Shown here one piece after another: positions 59,582-64,000 of a DNA stretch of 64,000 nt. The notes below the pieces were generated by a model, which saw only the letters and a program-made list of their open reading frames with translations, searched no databases and was not told the origin of the DNA. The first letter of the stretch is position 1. Every line of letters begins with the position of its first letter. Position numbers and translations under genes: made by a program. The DNA is from [Clostridium] scindens ATCC 35704 (lineage in GTDB: Bacteria; Bacillota; Clostridia; Lachnospirales; Lachnospiraceae), in NCBI RefSeq assembly GCF_004295125.1, contig NZ_CP036170.1:2916501-2980500 (forward strand), written 5' to 3'.

Positions 59582-60469
59582 ATGCTCGTAACCATACAGA
59601 ACTTGCAGGTGCAATATGGAAAACAGACGGCCTTGCAGATACAAAAGCCTATTGCCATCGACTCCGGAGAACGGATAGGAATCATCGGCTCCAACGGCGC
59701 GGGAAAGACTACGCTGGTCCGCACCATCCTGGGACTGACCCATTACAGAGGAACCATACGGACCAGCCTAAGGCCGGAACAGATGGCGGCCCATCTGCAG
59801 CAGAATCATTATGCTTCAACCATGCCCGTAAAGGTCATTATGGAAACTGTTCTCAATACGGATATTAAGAAAGATGGGAAACTAAAAGAACTGATTGACT
59901 ATTTTGAATTCGGCCCTTGCCTTAGAAAGCGATATTCCGCGCTTTCCGGAGGGCAGAAGCAGAGGCTGACGATCATTCTGGTGATGATGCAGGATGCGCC
60001 CCTTACCTTCTATGATGAAGTGACTTCGGGGCTGGACTTTGAAACCAGACAGCGGCTGATGGGAAAATTATCTGCCTGGTATAAGGACAAAAAGAACCAT
60101 ACGCTATGCATTGTATCCCACTATTATGAGGAACTAGAAATGCTGGTAGATAAGCTGCTGATTCTGGATAAAGGGCAGGTCGTGGACTTCGGAAGAACGG
60201 ATGAACTGTTCCGGAGATATTGCGGAAAATCGATCTTCATTGTAGACCGCACTCAGGAAAACGAACGTCTTCTTGAGTCGTTTCCCAAGCTGGCTTCCCC
60301 TGCGCATCTGATCGCCCTTTCCTGTGCCAAAGAGGAGACAGAGCACAGGCTTGCAGAACTTCTCATCAACGCGAATGTGAATTTTAAGCGGAGCTGCAGC
60401 GATATCGAGATTATGTCTGCCAATGCCAAACTGGCATATGAAGGCAAGAAGGAGGCTTGCGTATCATGA
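59582..60469 (+). CDS. ABC transporter ATP-binding protein
   Basis: A 295-residue ATPase with Walker A GSNGAGKTTLVRTIL, signature LSGGQKQRLTII, Walker B LTFYDEVTSGLD and switch His in CIVSHYYEEL. The C-terminal ~70 residues are extra. With the permease that follows it forms an ABC-2 type exporter, probably controlled by the upstream two-component system. ATG 59582 has AAAGGAGG upstream. Confidence 0.92.
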   Translation: MLVTIQNLQVQYGKQTALQIQKPIAIDSGERIGIIGSNGAGKTTLVRTILGLTHYRGTIRTSLRPEQMAAHLQQNHYASTMPVKVIMETVLNTDIKKDGKLKELIDYFEFGPCLRKRYSALSGGQKQRLTIILVMMQDAPLTFYDEVTSGLDFETRQRLMGKLSAWYKDKKNHTLCIVSHYYEELEMLVDKLLILDKGQVVDFGRTDELFRRYCGKSIFIVDRTQENERLLESFPKLASPAHLIALSCAKEETEHRLAELLINANVNFKRSCSDIEIMSANAKLAYEGKKEACVS

Positions 60470-61236
60470 ACAATAAGAAAAGCACAAAAAAATTGGTAGC
60501 CTATGAAATCTATAATATCATTGGGAATCCTTTTTCTTCCTTTTTCGGAATCGTATTTCCGATTCTCATGCTGCTGATCATAACCAATGCAATCAAAGGA
60601 GATGTGCCGAAAAGCATGGTTGCGCAGGCCAATACGACCATCTTTATCACCATGTCCCTGATAACCCCGATGGCCATCATCTTTCTCGGCTATGCCGCTA
60701 CCTATTCACAGGAACTGGAGAATGATATTCCGCTTCGCATGGGGTTATTCGGCTTCTCAGAGCGTTTCATGATGCGGGCAAAAATCATTGCCCAGGTCAT
60801 CGTTCTGACTGCCGCGCTTGCAATCTATACCTTGGTGTCCTACACGGCGCTGGATCTGGAAATCCCCAGTTTTTCCGGGGCCGCCACCCTGGTCATCTGC
60901 CTCTACCTGATGGGCGTCATTTTCTTCATCCTAGCTCACGGACTGGCTAATATCTTTCGGAAGTTCGGGCCTACTTATGCACTGGCAATGATCCTGTATT
61001 TTGGAATCATGGTCCTGTGCGGGATGATGGGAATACAGACGGACCAACTTCCCGGATTCCTTCAGAAGATCGCCGCCCTTCTTCCCATGTCTTACGTAAG
61101 CAGCGACTTTATCGATCTGTGGCAGGGCGGAAGTTACAACTTTATGCCCCTGATACAATCCTTTTTATTCATGGGAGCCATAAGCGGAATCCTTCTTCTG
61201 TATGCGAACTATAAAAATCGCAGGACCGTGGGATAA
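60466..61236 (+). CDS. ABC-2 type transporter permease
   Basis: A 256-residue protein with six membrane segments, overlapping the ATPase gene by four bases. It begins with a cytoplasmic basic segment (NNKKSTKKLVAYEIYNIIGNP) typical of ABC-2 permeases. ATG 60466 is 11 bases after AAGGAGG. The TTG at 60457 is too close. The exported substrate is unknown. Similar sets next to two-component systems often serve antimicrobial-peptide or lipid export. Confidence 0.85.
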   Translation: MNNKKSTKKLVAYEIYNIIGNPFSSFFGIVFPILMLLIITNAIKGDVPKSMVAQANTTIFITMSLITPMAIIFLGYAATYSQELENDIPLRMGLFGFSERFMMRAKIIAQVIVLTAALAIYTLVSYTALDLEIPSFSGAATLVICLYLMGVIFFILAHGLANIFRKFGPTYALAMILYFGIMVLCGMMGIQTDQLPGFLQKIAALLPMSYVSSDFIDLWQGGSYNFMPLIQSFLFMGAISGILLLYANYKNRRTVG

Positions 61237-61241
61237 CATGG

Positions 61242-62300
61242 TCAACTTTCTCTTAACTTCACGGCAGACGCTGCCTTGCGGCGTCTGTCTTCATCAATGG
61301 CCGCATAATGCTTCTTCGTCGTATTTACATCCTTATGTCCCAGAACATCAGCCACAAGATAGATATCTCCGGTCTCTTTATAAAGAGATGTGCCATAGGT
61401 GCTTCGAAGCTTGTGGGGAGTGATCTTTTTCGTCGGCGTCACCTGCCGGGCATACTTCTTTACCATATTTTCCACCGCCTGGATGCCCATCCGCCTCTTC
61501 TGTGTGGAAAGAAACAGGGCATTTTCGTGGCCGGAGAGGGGAGTAGCAGCCTTTCGATCGCCCTCAATATAGTGCTTCAAAGCCTTTTCTACTTCTTCCC
61601 CAAAATATACAACCATTTGGTTGCCGCCCTTGCGCGTAACCGTAATCCCATTATTCTTAAAATCTACATCCGTAAGGTCAAGGCCGACGCATTCGGAGAC
61701 ACGAATTCCCGTGCCAAGAAGCAGAGTCAGTATCGCAAGATCACGGTCCTTCGTCTTCTTATAATAGTTCAATGCCTGTCCGGACAGTTCGTTTCCGCAG
61801 TTCTCTACAAAATCCAGAAGCAAGGCGACCTCATCCGCATCCAGACGGATAATCGCCTTATCATGAAGTTTTGGCATATCCACCAGCAAAGTCGGGTTCC
61901 TGGAGATAGCCTGACGCTTGAAATAATAGTTATAGAAACTTCTAAGAGCCGACATCTTGCGGGAAAGGCCTTTCTCCCCATTGGTCACCAGTTCGTCGTC
62001 ACGTATGTAGACCTTCAGGTATTCCATATATTCCTCAATATCCACCGGCTCCAGCCGTTCAAGGTCACCTAAGGTAAACTGATCTATGGAATAATTCTTA
62101 TATGTAGGATTATTCTCCATAAGAAAATGAAAAAAGACCCGAATATCATAGGCATAATTAATCCGCGTCTTTGCGGATGACTTTGGCTCAATGGCCCGGA
62201 AGAAATCTTTTGCAAACGGCGGCAGCGTCTTTAAGACTTCCCTTAGCCTTATTGTCTGTTCCACCTGTACTTGTTCATGATATGACTTTGATTCAGCCAT
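61242..62300 (-). CDS. Tyrosine recombinase (XerC/XerD-like)
   Basis: A 352-residue site-specific recombinase. The N-terminal SAM-like DNA-binding domain spans about 30-150. The catalytic domain has the first Arg in LLGTGIRVSECVGLDL, HKLRSTYGTSLY (His and Arg), LGHKDVNTTKKHY (His and the nucleophile Tyr). The start at 62300 has AAGGAGG. It is 35 kb from the prophage and beside lexA, so a chromosomal role such as dimer resolution is more likely than phage integration. Confidence 0.9.
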   Translation of the reverse strand: MAESKSYHEQVQVEQTIRLREVLKTLPPFAKDFFRAIEPKSSAKTRINYAYDIRVFFHFLMENNPTYKNYSIDQFTLGDLERLEPVDIEEYMEYLKVYIRDDELVTNGEKGLSRKMSALRSFYNYYFKRQAISRNPTLLVDMPKLHDKAIIRLDADEVALLLDFVENCGNELSGQALNYYKKTKDRDLAILTLLLGTGIRVSECVGLDLTDVDFKNNGITVTRKGGNQMVVYFGEEVEKALKHYIEGDRKAATPLSGHENALFLSTQKRRMGIQAVENMVKKYARQVTPTKKITPHKLRSTYGTSLYKETGDIYLVADVLGHKDVNTTKKHYAAIDEDRRRKAASAVKLRES

Positions 62301-62590
62301 GAGGAAACCTCCTTATTGTTATTTATACCTTACAATTATTAATCATATTATAGCATATCCCGTTTCCTCCGTCTATATCTTTTGGAAAAATCAGTATTTG
62401 TCGTATAGATATATTTCTATCGACAGATATGCTCTTATAGAGCCTTGCCCAATCAAAAGGCAAGCGTCCGACAGCAAAGGAATAACTCCATCGCTGCCGG
62501 ACGCCGCAAATTGGGTGAGTATAATATATATAAGATGATTAACTCCTATATACCGTAATAAATAAACTATACAGACGGCATGCAAAGCGA
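62301..62590. other. Intergenic region with a nested inverted repeat
   Basis: A 290-base gap. An outer CCCAAT/ATTGGG pair (62448-62453 and 62510-62515) encloses a 12-bp stem with one mismatch, GCGTCCGACAGC with GCTGCCGGACGC (62464-62475 and 62493-62504). No T tract follows directly. It may be a terminator for either minus-strand gene, a small RNA or a recombination site. AT-rich sequence fills the rest. Confidence 0.5.
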
Positions 62591-62950
62591 TTACCTGAAC
62601 GCCGTATCATAGTATGCGACTGTAAGATACTGGCCTTCCTGAATACCATCGGATGTCAGTCCGTTAATATATTTCAGTTCATCGATGTAAGCATAGATAG
62701 AATCATAGTCTTCATTCATATATTCTTTTGCAATATCCCATAAAGTATCGCCGGATGCGATCTCAATACTCTTATAATACTTATGTCTGACCGGAGACTC
62801 CGTGGAATTGCCATGGGCGTCTACAAATCCATTACTCAAAATAACGCTTAAGGCCAATACAAGCGCACAGCCCGCAAAACCTAATATTAACTTCTTCATA
62901 AATACTTGTCTCTGTCTTTTCCTTGCCACATGTAATCTGCTGTTCTCCAT
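62591..62950 (-). CDS. YneA-like LysM protein (probable SOS division inhibitor)
   Basis: A 119-residue protein with a basic N-terminus, one membrane/signal segment (about 18-42) and a C-terminal LysM domain (IASGDTLWDIAKEYM ... GIQEGQYLTV). Size, layout and its position divergent from lexA across LexA boxes match YneA of Bacillus, an SOS-induced extracellular division suppressor. The start at 62950 has AAGGAGAGG in front. Confidence 0.85.
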   Translation of the reverse strand: MENSRLHVARKRQRQVFMKKLILGFAGCALVLALSVILSNGFVDAHGNSTESPVRHKYYKSIEIASGDTLWDIAKEYMNEDYDSIYAYIDELKYINGLTSDGIQEGQYLTVAYYDTAFR

Positions 62951-62992
62951 AGTATCCTCTCCTTCTTAACTATCCCTTATCCCCTCGTGCGA

Positions 62993-63102
62993 AAACATTT
63001 GTTTGTGAACATCTGTTCTATGTTTTAGATTATACAACTCGAACGCATGTTTGTCAATACTTGGCAAGGAAATATTCGAACATATTTTCTAAACATTTGT
63101 TT
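62993..63102. promoter_or_regulatory. SOS control region with several LexA-box-like sites
   Basis: GAACATCTGTTC (63007-63018) is a perfect dyad, and GAACGCATGTTT (63041-63052) is near perfect. Two copies of AAACATTTGTTT (62993-63004 and 63091-63102) and one half-site GAACATATTTTC (63078-63089) also fit the Gram-positive pattern GAAC-N4-GTTC loosely. The sites lie between the divergent LysM gene and lexA. Confidence 0.8.
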
Positions 63103-63182
63103 GCTTTTTGTAATCTGCTATGATAAAATATAACCAAATAATTACAGAACGCATGATACAGGCAATATATAAGGAGGTTTCT

Positions 63183-63800
63183 ATGGCTCAGGGTAAGATT
63201 AGTCCGAAGCAGCAGGAAATATTAGAATACATAAAATCACAGATACTGGAAAGAGGCTTTCCGCCTGCGGTGCGTGATATATGCGAGGCTGTGCATCTCA
63301 AGTCCACTTCCAGCGTCCACTCCCACCTGGAGACGCTGGAGAAGAATGGCTACATACGCAGGGATCCGACGAAGCCAAGAGCGATAGAGATACTGGATGA
63401 ATCTTTTAACTTCACCCGCAGGGAGATGGTCAACGTGCCAATGGTAGGCAGGGTTGCCGCAGGCGAGCCGCTGCTTGCCGAGCAGAACGTCGAGAACTAC
63501 TTCCCGATTCCCATGGAATTCATGCCTAATAACCAGACATTTATGCTGCGCGTCAAAGGCGACAGCATGATTAATATAGGCATCTTTGACGGAGATCTTG
63601 TTCTTGTGGAGCAAAGACAGACCGCCCGCAACGGCGAGGTGATTGTCGCCCTTGTTGAGGACGGCGCAACGGTGAAGCGCTTTTTCAAAGAAGAAGGCGT
63701 CTTTCGCTTGCAGCCCGAGAACGATGCCTTGGATCCAATTATCGTAAAAGAGGTCCAGATACTTGGCAAAGTTATCGGAGTCTTCCGTTTCCTTTCGTAA
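63183..63800 (+). CDS. lexA: LexA repressor
   Basis: Represses SOS genes until RecA filaments trigger self-cleavage. The 205-residue product has an N-terminal winged helix (KQQEILEYIKSQILERGFPP, SSVHSHLETLEKNG). The cleavage site is Ala93-Gly94 in VGRVAAGEP, and the catalytic pair is Ser128 in GDSM and Lys165 in TVKRFF. ATG 63183 with AAGGAGG is preferred over the upstream frame start at 63120. The upstream LexA-box cluster implies autorepression. Confidence 0.96.
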   Translation: MAQGKISPKQQEILEYIKSQILERGFPPAVRDICEAVHLKSTSSVHSHLETLEKNGYIRRDPTKPRAIEILDESFNFTRREMVNVPMVGRVAAGEPLLAEQNVENYFPIPMEFMPNNQTFMLRVKGDSMINIGIFDGDLVLVEQRQTARNGEVIVALVEDGATVKRFFKEEGVFRLQPENDALDPIIVKEVQILGKVIGVFRFLS

Positions 63801-63831
63801 TCCACAAGATTATTTATTCCTAATGATAAGA

Positions 63832-63898
63832 AAGCCCGTAGTCCGGCAACTACAGATCTCTAAATATCGTTGATCTATAGTTGCCGGACTACGGGCTT
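63832..63898. terminator. Long perfect inverted repeat, bidirectional terminator
   Basis: A 21-bp perfect stem (63832-63852 with 63878-63898) with a further inner AGATC/GATCT pairing. It sits between lexA and a convergent gene fragment. Confidence 0.8.
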
Positions 63899-63936
63899 CC
63901 TTTAAAATTTCCTCTACGGTTCTTTCCTCATTCAGC

Positions 63937-63999
63937 CTATAAATCTTTTATGTCGTCGAATCGTCTTCCGTCGCTCCAAATGCGCTCCAGGTTATAAAA
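63937..63999 (-). CDS. C-terminal fragment of a minus-strand gene (partial)
   Basis: An open frame on the minus strand enters from the right edge and ends at TAG (63937-63939), giving 20 residues (FYNLERIWSDGRRFDDIKDL). It converges on lexA across the large terminator, which supports a real gene end. The family cannot be told from so little. Confidence 0.4.
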   Translation of the reverse strand, partial: FYNLERIWSDGRRFDDIKDL

Positions 64000-64000
64000 T

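Noticed and set aside
61242-62300. Integrase of the prophage
   Set aside because: It is 35 kb beyond the phage end, on the other strand, within housekeeping genes and next to lexA.

Overview
The window joins two kinds of DNA. Bases 1 to about 26,400 are the right-hand part of a tailed-phage (siphovirus-type) prophage whose left end lies outside the window. Bases from about 26,400 to 64,000 are chromosomal housekeeping DNA of a low-to-mid GC Firmicute, most likely a gut Lachnospiraceae (Clostridium cluster XIVa, Dorea / C. scindens-like). Supporting signs are the gene set and order (miaB, mutS, mutL, miaA; radC, mreB, mreC, mreD, PBP2, minC, minD, minE, rodA, mgsA; a YggS, sepF, ylmH, lspA, rluD cluster), AGGAGG ribosome sites, GTG/TTG starts and a Gram-positive type LexA control region. 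The species cannot be fixed from the sequence alone.

Prophage layout, all on the + strand. 1-6,600 is an early/middle region: adenine methylase, HAD hydrolase, HUH-type Rep protein, VRR-NUC nuclease, small unknowns, a possible late regulator and an HNH nuclease. 6,606-6,741 is a candidate cos region. 6,742-14,063 is packaging and head: TerS, TerL, portal, ClpP-like protease, HK97-type capsid, connectors and tail tube. 14,129-20,860 is the tail: G/GT chaperones joined by a programmed -1 frameshift, tape measure, distal tail protein, Gp37-like protein and an upper baseplate or fibre protein. 20,879-24,298 is the most striking part, a complete diversity-generating retroelement (DGR). It has a C-type-lectin-fold target gene with a 3' variable repeat (VR), an Avd gene, a template repeat (TR) and a DGR-type reverse transcriptase. 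All 13 differences between TR and VR over 125 bp fall on template adenines. 24,358-26,312 holds holin and a two-enzyme endolysin. No integrase or repressor lies in the window, so the lysogeny module must be to the left.

The phage has an unusual habit. The portal, the head-closure gene and the DGR reverse transcriptase have no ATG/GTG/TTG at the position their Shine-Dalgarno sites predict. Each has a near-cognate codon there (ACG, ATC, ATT).

Chromosomal layout. 26,437-34,400 holds miaB, a membrane protein, and mutS-mutL-miaA (mismatch repair and tRNA modification). 34,419-38,661 holds a methionine-gamma-lyase-like protein and two flavoproteins, one of the HI0933/BaiN family. 38,743-49,276 is a shape and division block from DUF4321 and radC through the mre, PBP2, min and rodA genes to mgsA and a D,D-carboxypeptidase lipoprotein. 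49,344-56,162 holds DUF378, a radical SAM protein, an HlyD-like protein, the sepF cluster and a cytidylate-kinase-like protein. 56,320-61,236 holds a TtcA-type tRNA thiolase and a two-component system followed by an ABC exporter. 61,242-63,800 holds a tyrosine recombinase, a YneA-like LysM protein divergent from lexA, and an SOS control region with several LexA-box-like sites.
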